A DNA stretch of 64,000 nt, taken from the NCBI RefSeq assembly GCF_963675165.1, contig NC_087377.1, positions 16,183,518-16,247,517 of the forward strand, in the 5' to 3' direction. The notes beneath the pieces are model-generated. The model was not told the DNA's origin. It saw only the letters and a list, made by a program, of their open reading frames with translations, and did not search any database. Origin of the DNA: Halichondria panicea. Taxonomy: Eukaryota; Porifera; Demospongiae; Suberitida; Halichondriidae. Positions 22,679 through 35,028 of the stretch are shown here, piece after piece. The position numbers and the translations under genes are program-made. Each line of letters starts with the position of its first letter. Position 1 is the first letter of the stretch.

Positions 22679-24772
22679 TGGGTGATTTTCAACTTTCTTT
22701 AGTTCATGGACCATTAAGTGTCAATGAAAAAATGGAAGAAGAGGTCGATTTTCTTTTGGCACTGAGCAGAATAGATGGAGAGCCTGTTCGTCTTGCTACC
22801 CGGGTCTTGTTCTCTGTATCCACAACTGGATTTCCTGCCACTGTTTCTGGTAAGTCAATACAAAAAGCTGCTGAGTTGTCTGAAGTAATAATGTTTTTGT
22901 CAGAAGTGGATTTTTGTCTCATATAGTATGCTGATAAGTATAGTCCATGGTTTTGCATATACATGTGACAACTCTATAGTATTGGCTTCGTGTTTTCTGT
23001 TCTCAGTGTTGTGTGCCTTCACTATACTATGTATGTCTACACTGCCCTGTCAGCATACGTCGACAATTATACGTACATGCCATAATTATAATTTGCTCCA
23101 GCTTGAAATGTTGACACATGCACAGACTGTACTAAGATGATCTTTGAACTTACGTGTATGTATAAGCATGCAAGCTTTATCGTAGCGTCATGCATTATAG
23201 TGGTGCAATATTCACCTTGCAGATCAAGGCATTGATTTTTTGAGGGTCCAGATTCTTTATTTAGCTATTTCGTCTTTGGTCAGTGTGATCCGTGTGATGG
23301 TTTATCATTTTTCGGAATTGGAGAGGCGATCCATTTCATTCAAACATCCGTTAAGGATGATGATGATTTAGAGTTCGATCACGGATATATTCTTGAAGTA
23401 GATGGTCCACCTGATAGTATAATTCTGCCAAGTCCGGTACAGATCAACATCACTGATAACGGTACGTGTGTCAGGCATTCATTGCAGAGTTTATCATTAA
23501 TTATGATGTAGAGCAATCAACAGTTGGTGTAGCATTCGATCAAGCTAACTACAGTGTTGCTGAGGGCAGTAGCCTCACTGTGACTGGAAGACTCACTGGA
23601 CTAACAGGAGAGCTGCAAAGCAACTTCTCTCTCACACTTGGTGTTGATTTCGCTGTTGATACATTAACAGGTAAGCCACTAAAACTGGACTTGTGCATGT
23701 GCAATGACAATTAATTGATGGTTATAATTACAGATGTTAATGATGTCACTTTCAACCCTGCTGACATGATCATCAATTTTGTTGCATTTGAAAACACAAC
23801 ATTTTCTCTGACTATTGATGCTAACGATGATAATGACTTTGAAGGATTCTACTCGTTTGTGATATCTCTACCGACTGACTCTGACTACATTAATCCTCTA
23901 GCCAGTGACACTGCCAGTACCACCGTCACCATCAGTGACTTTGAAGGTGAGATCAGTCTTCGGTCTCGAATTATTTTGTAAAATTGGTCAAAAATTTGCT
24001 ATTATAATTATATACAGCATAATAATTATGACAGAATGGCTTATACGCAATTTCTGATTTGGGTATCATGACTTTGATAATGACATCAATGAATGTTTTG
24101 ATCACTTCAGATGCTACCATAAGTGTATCCTCTGCCATTGTCACTGGAGATGAAGGTACCAACGTCACTGTTTGTGCTTCTGTGGTGGACACATCGTCAG
24201 GCAACATCGATACAGACATTGAACTCCGCTTTGAGCTTGCACCTGACACTGCAGGTACGTGATTAAAATATACATGCATGTATAGAGAAATGAATAGCCT
24301 TATTCATTGCTATTTTACGTTGTATTCTTATCTACATAATAATAGAGACTCACAGAGAGCCTTATATATAGTTACTATAGAGATTTCTCTTTCACGGTAT
24401 TGTTCAATCCTTTCTTCTTAGAAAGTGTTGCTCCACCACGTTTTGAGTGCCATTAGTATACTTACAATGTCAATTGGTTTGTAAACTAGCTGAATGTACG
24501 TATAATATATATAATTATATACAAACTATATAATTATCGCTTGCTTGTTAATTTGTACTTTTTCTTTAGATGTCAGTGATTATGATCCCGTGGGAAATTT
24601 TTTTGGAATTTTGTTGCTGGTCAAACAAGTATCGGTTCTGAGGATTGTGTAACTATTAGTGTACTGGAAGATGACATTCTTGAAAGTGATCAACGATTTT
24701 CAGCTATTTTGTCTTCTGCCAATGCTCTAGTTGATGTCAGTGAGGCCGTTATTGTTATCACCAACACAAATA
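22679..24772 (+). CDS. Gene A Calx-beta cassette 3, with two frame disruptions
   Basis: Exons 22679-22849, 23223 (or 23252)-23461, 23512-23670, 23734-23946, 24111-24254 and 24570-24772. In exon two the canonical acceptor gives a wrong frame, but a second CAG at 23249-23251 restores it (DSLFSYFVFGQC). In exon 24570-24772 one base is missing relative to gene B exon 53228-53431, giving a stop near 24650. The cassette is otherwise very similar to cassette 2, including introns. Confidence 0.8.
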
Positions 24773-24868
24773 GTAAGTTACAATAGTAATACATATAGAC
24801 TAAGACTAAGTACATACAATAATTATAATTATAACAAGTCTGCATGCATAATTACCCTATATCTTCTA

Positions 24869-25219
24869 ATTTATCGGACACTTCTAATTACCCTGGACAC
24901 TCTTTTGGGAAATTTTCGTTATTCTAATACAACGGACACTCCAGTGCTTTAATATTACTAAATATCCGGACAATACCTTGAAAAGTTGAGTTACATTCAT
25001 AGACGGCAAGTAACGACTTAGAGTGCTGCAGTTAGAGTAGCTAGTTTTTATAGCTATAGTGCAACTATTCAGTCATACACTGTTCTAGCTAGCTCGCATG
25101 CAGCTGCTTGCTTAGCTTGTTCTAATTTTTTCCGGACACTTCGCATGCTCTATAAAAATCTGTTCCAATTATATCCGGACAATTTCCAAAGTTTTTTGCT
25201 GTCCGATAAATTAGATTAG
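24869..25219. mobile_element. Element with TCTAATTTATCGGACA termini
   Basis: Left end TCTAATTTATCGGACA and right end TGTCCGATAAATTAGA are inverted repeats; internal CCGGACA(C/A) words recur. It sits in a gene A intron. Terminal CGGACA-type repeats fit a pogo/Tc-like MITE, but the superfamily is a guess. Confidence 0.6.
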
Positions 25220-25287
25220 ACGTGGTTCAGCTTTATTGAGACATTTCGTGGGTAATATTTTCGTGGTTGGAGCTTGCACTGCAGGAA

Positions 25288-25393
25288 AAGGTAGGCAAGG
25301 TCGCTTCATTCGTGGGTAAAATATTCGTGGTCAGATCTTCAACCACGAAAACCATGAATATTTTGCCCCACGAAAATTACCTTCTATTCGGTA
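25288..25393 (+). repeat. Hairpin-type dispersed repeat, second copy of 10718-10815
   Basis: Shares GTAGGCAAGGTCGCTTCATTCG-type sequence and the inverted TTCGTGGT / ACCACGAA words with 10718-10815; lies in a gene A intron. Confidence 0.65.
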
Positions 25394-25680
25394 TAACCTT
25401 GACAAGCATGCAATAACTTATAGTAAATTAAAGCTTTTACCAAATAATTGTTACCAATTGCAACTTCTGAGAGATTGACAAAATTGAGCATGCACTGATT
25501 ATAATAATTATATATATATATTATTATTATAATTAAGTTACGTGTCAATTATGAGTTTCATAAAAAGCAGACCACATGTTTTGAATTGGTAACGAAAAGA
25601 AATTTTAGTTCGACTTGCTTCATTGTTACAATAATTATATGTTAATCAGAACTAACATACATAATTATCGTGTCCTGCAG

Positions 25681-28600
25681 TTCCTACGCTCAACTTCTTA
25701 TCAAGTGATCTCACGGTGGTGGAGGGAGTAGACGAATTTGTTTTCTATCTGCTGAGAATCACGGACGTACCTGCCGGAGGACTGGAGGGGTTAATCGAGT
25801 ATGAACTCTTTGTGAGTCCAAGTGGAGCAAGTAAGCACATAATTATGTATAATTATATACTTATATAGACAGTGCTACATGTACATATTTGTACACTAAA
25901 GTTTGTACACGTATGTAAATTGATCGTGCTACTTAATTTGCAGCTGTGAATATGGACTATCGAGCGGACAATCCATCAATAGTCTCATTTGGTACCTGTG
26001 GAGAGACTACCTCACGGGCTGAACTGGAGGGGGCTCTCTCTACACTAGCTCAGATTGAGATTATAGATGATATGATATTCGACACGGATGATGAGAATGT
26101 GATGGTGTTCTTGTTAGCAATTGATAATTTCAGATTAATGGACATCATCATTGTGAACAATGAAAGTACGTAGGTTGCTGTATGCATGTAAGCTGTGCTG
26201 TGATTAGGTGTGAGTGCATGCAATTCAGTGATCGATGTGCTATAGACTTCATGCATACATACCCTGTCTTACAATTCGTACATATACTCAATGAAATTTA
26301 ATTCAACTTGCTAGTACTCAACTGCACAACAACCTTTTGTTTAGCTTATAGCGTTTACTGACACGACAGTATAATACCCATATCTCGATCAAGTTATAGG
26401 ATTGTTATAGGATTGTCCAAAAGATGCATTTTGTATAGCTCTGTAAGTTTTTGAATGGTGTGTTTAGATTACAAACTTGTTTTTGAGAGATAATGATGTA
26501 TTTATGTTTTTTCAGGGGCTGTAGTTAGTTTTGATGCTGCGAGCTACGCTGGTACCGAGGGCTTATCTGTCAGTCTGGTTCTGAACCTGACAGGTATTCC
26601 AGAAGAAGGTTTCCAGGAAAACTCGCTCACTGTTACCTTGACAACCATCGATCAGGGGAAGACTAGTGAGTAGTTTATGTAATAGTTTAATCAAAGCATT
26701 GACCTTTCACCTCCAAATTGTATCAGAATAGCTAAATGGCGACAGATGAATTTATTCTATGATCAGATATCTTGGTTCCAGTATCACATTTTGATTCACC
26801 GTCACAGATGCTAGCGACTACAGCATTCCTGTTCTGTTCCAAGTGACATTCCTCTCGCTGACTCCGCCCTTTGTCGTGTCCGACCCAGTAATCGTCACAG
26901 CAGTGATGGACAATCTGTTTGAAGACACTGAAACGTTGCAAGTAATGATCTCTGACATTAGCTCCCTATATGTGATATGTACTGAGTGCACTGCAGACCT
27001 CAGTTTCCAACAGGCCACGGCTGATAGTAAGTGAACGTATTCAATCCCAATACCTCCCCTCTCCCTCTCCCCTTTAATAATTACTTTCCACTATTTCCCT
27101 GTATCCTTCTGTCTTCACTTTCATTTCAGAATCCAGCAATACTGTTAATTTCAGAAGTACATATGTACTTATCTATCTGATCTAGCTAAGTTATTTAGAA
27201 GTACAAAAGAAAAGCTGTATGTAGTATTCAAACGCACATTTCTCTCCCCTACCAGTACCTAGTTGGAGCTTTGACAGTGCTACCATCACCGGAACTGAAG
27301 GAAGCTCAGTGGATGTGTGTGCCACTCTGTCTGGTATCCCTAGCAATGGACTCGAGTGTGATATTGTACTGCAGCTGACGGCAATGCCTGGGGCTATGAA
27401 TCAAGGTAACCCAGTGTCCTCACTCTTACGGTTGATGGCTGCATTCAGTGTCTCAGTATTGCTATAGTGAATGACACTGTTTACGAGGGAGATGATCAGA
27501 GGTTCAGTGTGATGGGGGGTAATGTTAGCCTTGGCTGTGTCTTCTCAGCGGATGATACTGCTACAGTCTACATTACAGAGAATCTGGAAGATGGTATACA
27601 AGCATGCACATAGCTACATATATGTGGTGTTTGAAGCTGAAATTATATACATAGGCTACATAAAACCTATCATGTATTTATCTATGATTGTATGCTGCTA
27701 CGTTACGTAGCCATAGATAGCTAACCTCGAAATTACCTAAGTTCCCTGCATGGTCTGGAAATTATATCTCAAGTACCGTGATTAATCTGAGAAGTTGTTA
27801 TGTGCATGCTCTACTTCAGTATTTTTTTAGCTTTGTTGGTATTGTGCCCCACCAGTTCTGTCAGTGAGCCTCAACTCTGATCAGCTGATTGTGATGGAGT
27901 CTGATGAAGTAGCGAGTGTGTGTGCCACCATCTCTAATGTACCTGGGGGTGGACTGGATTGTCCAATCATTCTCTCTCTGTCTGCAGTACCTGGGAACAA
28001 CAAATCAGGTAGGTTTAGAATAAACATACAACAATAAAATAGCTTGTATTTGTTCATTTTATGTATTTGTAATTAGAAGTCCAATTACATACCACAGTAT
28101 ATACAGCTGTACCAATTAAAACGATGAACGTTCCTCGAAAATGTACTTCCACGTAAACCACAGTTGCTAACCTTTCCCTTACTGATGCATGTGATTAAGC
28201 ATGTCTTTATTGTTTGCTTCTCCCCCTACTCTCAGCAACCAATGGAATGGACTACTCTCTTCCAGGGGAATTCCAGATTAAGTTTGGCTCTAGTTCATTG
28301 TCCGGGGACTCAGAGTGTGTGAATGTGACTATCAGCAATGACGACTTTGTAGAGGGCAGGGAAGAGTTTGTTGTCACGGTAACCAGTGTGACGCCACAGG
28401 TGGAGCTGTCTGAAATCAATTCAGTTACTGTCATCATCGTAACTGTAAGATACTCCTGAAATAATGATTGTGTCATCCTATGATGAGTGGCAAAACTATA
28501 ATTACACATCTCATTTGGGAAGCTTAGCTTTAAGTTACATAATATTTTGCTGGTGAAAAATCTTTGCGAATCAGCCAAATCAGTAGAAAATTTGACCCTT

Positions 28601-29321
28601 TGTGATCCAAGTAATAATTATATTCCGGCTAGGATCTTGTGTATTTACGGTTTTGCCATTTTATGGTTGTGAATTGATCGACCCTCGCAACGTTCGCATA
28701 TGTTTGTGTAATACGGTATGGCCATACAAATATCTCCCCTCCACACACACACACACACACACGCACAGCTGCAACGGCCTCCTTCTCTCCCGGCAGTATA
28801 ACAGTGACTGAGTCTGACTTTGTCAACAGCAGTGTATGTGTGGTGCTGACTTCTCTGCCATCTGGAGGTGCACTAGAGTGTGACATTGACATCACCTTGA
28901 CTCCTCTTCAAGACACGGCAGGTCAGAAAGAATAGATTATAGCTAGTTAATATAGTGCTGTATAATGGCTTGATATTAATTTCAGTAGAACCAGAATGTA
29001 CCTTGGCATTTAATTTCAAAGAGTGTAAGGAGGCATTTCGTAGTTCTTTGGTAGTTGAGCTGTTATGCGACACCTATTGAGACTGTTGTTGTTCCACATA
29101 AACACATGCAGTATTGAACGAGGACTTTGAATATTTTGAGACTGTATTGATGATTCCTGCTGGGACTGCCCTAAACCAGCCTGTATGTGTCTACGAACTC
29201 CAGTTTGGAATAGTGGACGATCAGATTGTGGAGGACTCTCAATCTTTCAGTGTTGTGCCGTCGAGTGTGTCCCCTGCCAACACTTTGACTGTTTCTGATT
29301 CCATCTATGTTACCATTCAGG
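25681..29321 (+). CDS. Gene A Calx-beta modules shared with gene B, with deletions
   Basis: Exons 25681-25830, 25944-26165, 26516-26665, 26808-27026, 27256-27405, about 27451-27593 (remnant), 27856-28008, 28236-28444, 28769-28921 and 29112 to about 29321. They align one to one with gene B exons 53803-58085. Relative to B, the second half of one module and the first half of the next are lost between 27405 and 27451. The end of exon 28236-28444 is short by 8 nt so the IVDND-type ending is destroyed and phase changes. The last exon runs out of frame into tail sequence. Confidence 0.8.
28545..28720 (+). repeat. TA-element copy 3 (diverged), in gene A intron
   Basis: Related to 40303-40518: AATATTTTGC at the left, CTTTGCGAATCAGCCAAATC, TTGACCCTTTG, and GTAATACGGTA at the right. 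Gene B's equivalent intron lacks it. Confidence 0.6.
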
Positions 29322-30147
29322 TGAATTTCTTCTGTTCAATGATTCTCCACAAATTTATGGTACGAGCCTCACTGTGGACTATACCATATCCAGGTGTGCT
29401 CAAGTGTTGTGTCAAGTCTTAGTGAGAACAGCCGAGTTTGACTGTAAGTATAATAATATACACCTGATGTTTGTGGCTATGATAATAGTAACAAAATAAT
29501 GTTCTATCTTAATTTTCCCCCTCCACACACACACACAGGTTCTCCCCCTACTGGTAGCTACACTGGACAATGGTACCAAGAGTCAGCCACAAGCAGGGCG
29601 ACTATCAATAGCCTTGCTCTAACTATTGTGCCATATTGCTCCAATCAGGATGTTCCAATGTTTGAAAACAGAAAATTCCGTATAGGTATAAGACTGCATT
29701 CATGCACTATTCATAATAGCACGAGAGACACGTACGACATATTAAACTTTTCGGCTACAATTAGTAGAGGGTATGTATATTTACGTAGCTATACAACTGG
29801 TAATCCTCTATATTATTGTTCCAACTCCTGCAGACAACACACAGTGTAGTGTGGTATTCACTGGCCAGCAGTACGAGGTTGACCCCGTATCTGGTGACGT
29901 GACTGTGGAGTGGGCCGGAACTGGACCAACTGCTGACATTCGTATCAGTGAATTCACGTGTCGTCTGCCCGATGGAACATCTACAGATTGTGAGCTAATC
30001 ACTACCATTCACTATTCCAGTGTACACACAGACTCTGTAGCATTTTCTTGTTTTCACTGATAATATATGCCTTTAGTAGCTGCCACCACAAGCTGAGACA
30101 CACACACACGCACACGCACACGCACACGCACACGCACACGCACACGC

Positions 30148-30179
<32 letters not shown>

Positions 30180-31290
30180 TACTATCTATTTGATGCCTGT
30201 TGCTAATTCTAAGAACCAAAATTTGAGGTTAATGTTTGTTGTATGCTTGCTTCAGCTAGTTTAACCACATAGAAGAACCCACATTCCCCAATCACACTAT
30301 CAACTACATGTACCACAAAACCTGACCCAGACAATACAGGGTTGTACTTTATACCTAAGCCCCCCTCAGAAGTTTTCTTTTAAAAGCCAACTTGAAGTAT
30401 CACAGCAACCAATATCAAGTCCAAGTTAGAAGATAAGTCTTATAATTTATGTCAGCTTGACCTCAACGTTTTACAGCTTTACAATAATTATTCAGCATGG
30501 CCCCAATGTGAATAGATGTACAATAACTATTGGGTGTTATATAGCACTGTAGTTGCATGTGTATGTGACTGAATGCAACAGATGAATGGGGAGAGTTGGT
30601 GCACCATTAAAGACTCTTTAACCCATCATTCTCGGCTCTCCAGGCCGAGCATCTGTATGCTTTTCTGTTTCTGTCTGTTTCTGTGTTGTGTGTACCTTTA
30701 GTCAATTAAAGAAATCAGATCAGCATGACCACCCCCCAGTAACATACATGTGTACATAGATAACTAATTATGAGTACAGTACTGTAATCTATAAATATAG
30801 TAGGATGTGTAATAATGTAAAGTAATACTAAGGATAAAGAAAAGACACAGCGCTGACAGCATTTTTCTTAAAAACGCACAGAAAGACACATACATGTAAC
30901 AGGTCAAATTCTATCAATTACTACATCTACATGTACACATAATTACCCAAACCCCCTCCCCCTGGCCTCCCTTGAGAGTAGTTAAAACCAGCAGATTAGA
31001 CCCAAAAAACACAATTCATGCAAGTAAAGACTAGATCACAAGAGTTGAAGGTAATAAAGTACAAATAAATAAAACTGCATATTATTGTAATAGTATAATA
31101 ATAGTTAGAAGCATGAATATAAATAATAGCTAGCTAGCTTACCAGCTTGAAATTAGTTATTCCTGCAGCCATTCATGTCTCATAAGTTTAATTTGTAAAT
31201 GCATTATAAGGAAATAGGAGAGGTGGTTACCCAATTCTACGGTCAGATAAGGCAGTTCCTCGCAATTTATTTTTTCGTTTCAACCCCTCC

Positions 31291-31362
<72 letters not shown>

Positions 31363-31504
31363 CACCAGTCCGTTTGTGCTCACTGGTCTAGCTCCAGGTA
31401 ACCACACATTTGTTGTAACCCCACTACAAATCAGCGATACTAGCCTGCCTCAGTGTGGCAGTGGGAGGGGACTGATTGGTCAATTCATTGTAATCCGATT
31501 GTAA
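29322..31504 (+). CDS. Gene A C-terminal tail exons
   Basis: Remnant 29322-29443 (codons for LLFNDSPQIYGTSLTVDY in a shifted frame), then exons 29539-29685, 29834-30019 and 31362-31504 with consistent phase-1 junctions. The last two form a small beta-sandwich motif, FTCRLPDG...TDC...SPFVLTGLAPGNHTFVV, the FxCxLDG-C-SP-L-G-HTF pattern of Ig-like extracellular modules. The protein ends LIGQFIVIRL and stops at 31502-31504. No TM or GPI-type tail was seen. Equivalents for gene B should lie beyond 64000; decayed copies lie at 37.8-38.3 kb. Confidence 0.7.
30098..30178 (+). repeat. CGCACA / CA microsatellite
   Basis: An uninterrupted run of CGCACA units grading into CA units, in the last intron of gene A. 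Confidence 0.95.
31289..31361 (+). repeat. (CA)n microsatellite forming the last 3' splice site of gene A
   Basis: About 36 CA units run straight into the final CAG acceptor (31359-31361), so the polypyrimidine tract is replaced by a length-variable dinucleotide array. An open frame across it is a simple-repeat artefact up to 31361. Confidence 0.9.
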
Positions 31505-31651
31505 AGAACTACATGTAGCTGTTTCATGCATGTATACACAGTCATGCATTAATATTTATGTATCAGTAGATTATTGAACACAAGATTATCCGTCTTTATT
31601 TTTGATCCATAAGATTTTTGGAATTAATATCAAGCATAATTATATATACCA

Positions 31652-32199
31652 TCCGACTAGAAAAACATTTGCAATGTGAAAAATTGCTAGGATTGGCCAG
31701 GGGAACCACAAAAAAGCGTGGGAACAAGAAATCAGACAAGAGCATAACTCCAATCCGTTACAACGTCAATCACATGTATACTGGTAGTTTTCCCATGTTT
31801 TCCCAGCCAATATGCCACGCAATTTTTACTGGTGGAGTGATGACCAATCCCTATATATATTTATTATACATTAGAATGTGGGGCACATAATCATGATGAT
31901 TTGTGATGAATTGATGTTCCTAATACATGTAGTGTAGAGCAAAGGTACACACAGTCCATCCATGCGTAGTAACATGCACGGACCGTACTGGTGACTGCAT
32001 GGAATGATGTGGTGGATGGAAGCTGATAGGTGGATCTGGAACACAGTCTATTATTTAATATACTATGTATTGTACACGTTCATGACGTTGTAACGGATTG
32101 GAGTTATGCTCTTGTCTGATTTCTTGTTCCCACGCTTTTTTGTGGTTCCCCTGGCCAATCCTAGCAATTTTTCACATTGCAAATGTTTTTCTAGTCGGA
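31652..32199. mobile_element. Non-autonomous element with TIRs of about 115 bp
   Basis: Arms 31652-31767 and 32083-32199 are almost exact inverse copies (left start TCCGACTAGAAAAACATTTG, right end CAAATGTTTTTCTAGTCGGA). The 315 bp between them is non-coding. Very high arm identity implies a young insertion or hairpin-driven correction. Reading frames within it are arms read from both strands. Confidence 0.85.
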
Positions 32200-32756
32200 T
32201 TCCCTTTCTTTTTCAGTACAGTTTACGTATCATGACATACATAAGTGGAACGTCAAGAGGCAGTACAAGAAGAGAAGACAGGACTAATCAGATATCTTCT
32301 CGAATATCTCTGGACTAATAATTATAGTATAATGAGTAATAATTTATTGCTTGATAATTATTTTGAATTTGCGAATCAGTATTAAATGACAGCCATTTTA
32401 AGAGCATGATATCTAGCCAGTGCATATAGCATGCCTGTCAGAGAAAGGGAGCTAGAGCTGAACAGTGTGAAGAAAAGGAACACCTCAGGCTCTGGAAAAG
32501 CACTGCTGCACTGATTTTAGGCGCACGGTTTATTAGCCACGCCTATCTATTATTATTGGCCACAACACAATTGCTGAGTCATTAAAGATGGCGGAATTGT
32601 CTAGGTAAGAGAAATAGAGACTGAGAGGTCTTCTGCCTCGTGGAAGCAATCGCAAATCTGAAGAAGCGCTTTGTAATCCAGGTTGTAGTCGTTTGGAAAC
32701 CCTGTGCAGAATGTCCTGGAGATGGCTGTACTTGGAGTAAATGCTGGGCAAGAAAC

Positions 32757-32808
32757 TTACTTACTTACTTACTCACTTACTTACTTACTTACTTACTTAG
32801 TCAGTCAG
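32757..32808 (+). repeat. (TTAC)n tetranucleotide array
   Basis: About twelve TTAC units with one CTCA interruption. Confidence 0.9.
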
Positions 32809-34370
32809 ACAAAGAGCGGTGAAACGTCGAAATAGTGCAATTTTTAAAATGAAAATATTCATTCATTAAAATGTTTATGGATTATGAAATGAGAGATACA
32901 AAGAGAGAAAAGGCTAAATAAACTATCTGTTCAGCCAGTTTCTTGATGTGGCCTTTCCCTGCAGAGATAGAACAGTTTGAACATGAGTCAAAATAATTGA
33001 AATATTGCTAAACACGGGCAAACCCACTGCCAATCCTATGTAAAACCTACTGGTTTTACTAATAAATAACTAGCTGAACTAAAGGGGCAACTTAGATTCG
33101 AAACTATGTACTCTTTCTGGAATGTAAACGTAAATCACTGTCGCACCTCCTCTGCATGGTGTACCAGACCACAAAAAGCACAATTAATACTTAACAAGAT
33201 CTAGCATTGTATGGTATACTATAGGAAGGCACACAGTCATACATAGCTAGTATTGGTATTTTCTCTCTGCACAGGCTTGCCTCTCTTCTCTAACCATGCT
33301 GTGGCAGTCTACATGGACAAAAATGGCATAGAATATCACGCATGAAAAACAGCACAAGAAGACTAGTTAAAATTTTTATGAACCTTTGAGAGACCTATTA
33401 AAACTGACTTGAACTTGAAATACTACATGCACATGGTGGTCACCATGGAACTATTGATCAAAGGTAGGCTTATAATGAAGCAATGCAACAAAAAACAAAG
33501 TGTTAATTGTACAGTTCTAAAGTTGTATAATAATGCTGCAGGTGAGTGTTACCTCCTGCACAGTATTCTAAACACTTGTGTGCTTACAGTAAGCACACAA
33601 AGTATAGTAAGCCTTACTAGCTGGAGTATTGCTGACTCAGCACTTTACAACCTCACACAGAAACACGTGTAGCTCCGCTTTGCAGGGTTGCCTGATTCTG
33701 GGAATTGTACTGCACTCTATCTAGATTGTACTCAGCTTGTGTCAGTTAGCTCTAGCTGTGTAGTTTGGCAAAAATGGGGATCGGTACGTTCTGGCGCAAA
33801 TCGAAAAATTCGGTAGTTTTTTTGTTATCACTGCATGCTCGGACTGGAAGCGACTTGGCCTATCCAAGTTTTCGCTGGATAGTAGTCCCATGGCCATCGA
33901 TCTGTTAGTGTGTGTAATTAGTTTTAATCAGTCTTGTTTGTTTTTTGCGTTACACGCCCTTTTACCTGACGCACTTTGATGTCTGACGGAGTTCGGCGAC
34001 TTACTCTATATGCACTGTGGACTAGGATCACAGCAAAGAAGCCTGGAGTCTCAGAGAAGTATGGCTCCTGCATGGAGTAGGATCCCAGAGTGAGACAACA
34101 AACCAGTCACAATTCTAGCTTTCTATTGTAGTGACCCTTTTCCATTGTTCCTGGTACGATCACTTTAGCTGTAAACACGTAGGGTACATACATTGTGTCT
34201 TCGTTAGCTATGAGCATGGACCTAATTTTCGTGGAGGATTGCTAACCCACAATACAGTTGCGCTATATATATATATACAGTTGGATATGAGTGTAGTGTT
34301 ACCATCATCATTGATGGCATGGATCAGCACAAGACCAATTTTAATGTAAAATTCATTATTAATACTTTTT

Positions 34371-34425
34371 GAGCGAAAGCATAACATGGCGAGAGGCATT
34401 AGCACAGCGCAGCTTGCAACACTCG
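34371..34425 (+). repeat. GAGCGAAAGC dispersed repeat copy
   Basis: GAGCGAAAGC followed by CATGGCGAGAGGCATTAGCA and CAGCGCAGCTTGCA. Other copies are at about 5053, 9377, 21102 and 52219. Confidence 0.75.
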
Positions 34426-35028
34426 TTTATTATTAGCAATTGTCTGCAGTCATGCATGCATGCATGCGTGAGTATACATGAGTATAATTGGTCCTCATTT
34501 ATTTAAAATAAATAATTATATGACATATAATTATTGCAGCCCGCGCCAGTAAGGTTCCAAAAAGTCATCACTTTTCCTAAGCAATGAGCATGCACATTAG
34601 AGAGCCCTGCCCACATATAAATTGCACTACAGATCACGATCATTCAAGCTGAGTTACTAGCTTGGTAAGTTGATTTCCAGTGTGTTCTTGTGTGAAAGGG
34701 GGTTCCATGGAATCCATGGAACCTGTCTGGATCCGCCACTGCGCGCTGTTCTTGACTCTTTTCGTTCATATATATACTAGCTGCACTGGGCACCTATTTT
34801 ACGATTTGCACGGCTGTTACTGTGTATACATGGCATGTGGGGGTGCATGTGTGTGAACAATAAAATATTGGACACAAAATAGTATAATTTTGTAGCTGTT
34901 ATAAAATGATAAGTAAATTAGTTAATCGGCCGTCTCTCTGTCCACAGTACAGAGGAGGAGTGTGTTGACATCGGACAAAACAACCAAACTACTGTCACTA
35001 TATACTGCATGGATAATGATTGTGCATT

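Larger units (their letters stand above)
15410..31504 (+). pseudogene. Gene A: secreted Ig / Calx-beta array protein, probably decaying
   Basis: A chain of about 34 plus-strand exons joined by phase-1 introns: signal peptide, one Ig domain, about 14 Calx-beta modules (nearly all split over two exons) and a C-terminal Ig-like tail ending LIGQFIVIRL at 31504. No TM segment was seen, so the ancestral product was secreted. Calx-beta modules bind calcium in many adhesion and matrix proteins and dominate sponge aggregation factors. It is a tandem paralogue of gene B but lacks the CCP block. Lesions are a 1-nt loss near 21468, frame disruption at 23241-23251, a 1-nt loss near 24605, a deletion at 27406-27450, an 8-nt loss near 28440 and an out-of-frame fusion near 29322. 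Several independent breaks make decay more likely than sequencing error, though transcription is possible. Confidence 0.75.

Noticed and set aside
31199-31504. Single 101-codon gene starting at 31199
   Set aside because: The first part is intron and a CA microsatellite; only 31362-31504 is a genuine exon.
15410-31504. Calling gene A or B a canonical sponge aggregation factor
   Set aside because: Calx-beta arrays fit, but the Ig and CCP modules and the absence in view of a Wreath-type domain do not; the name would overstate the evidence.
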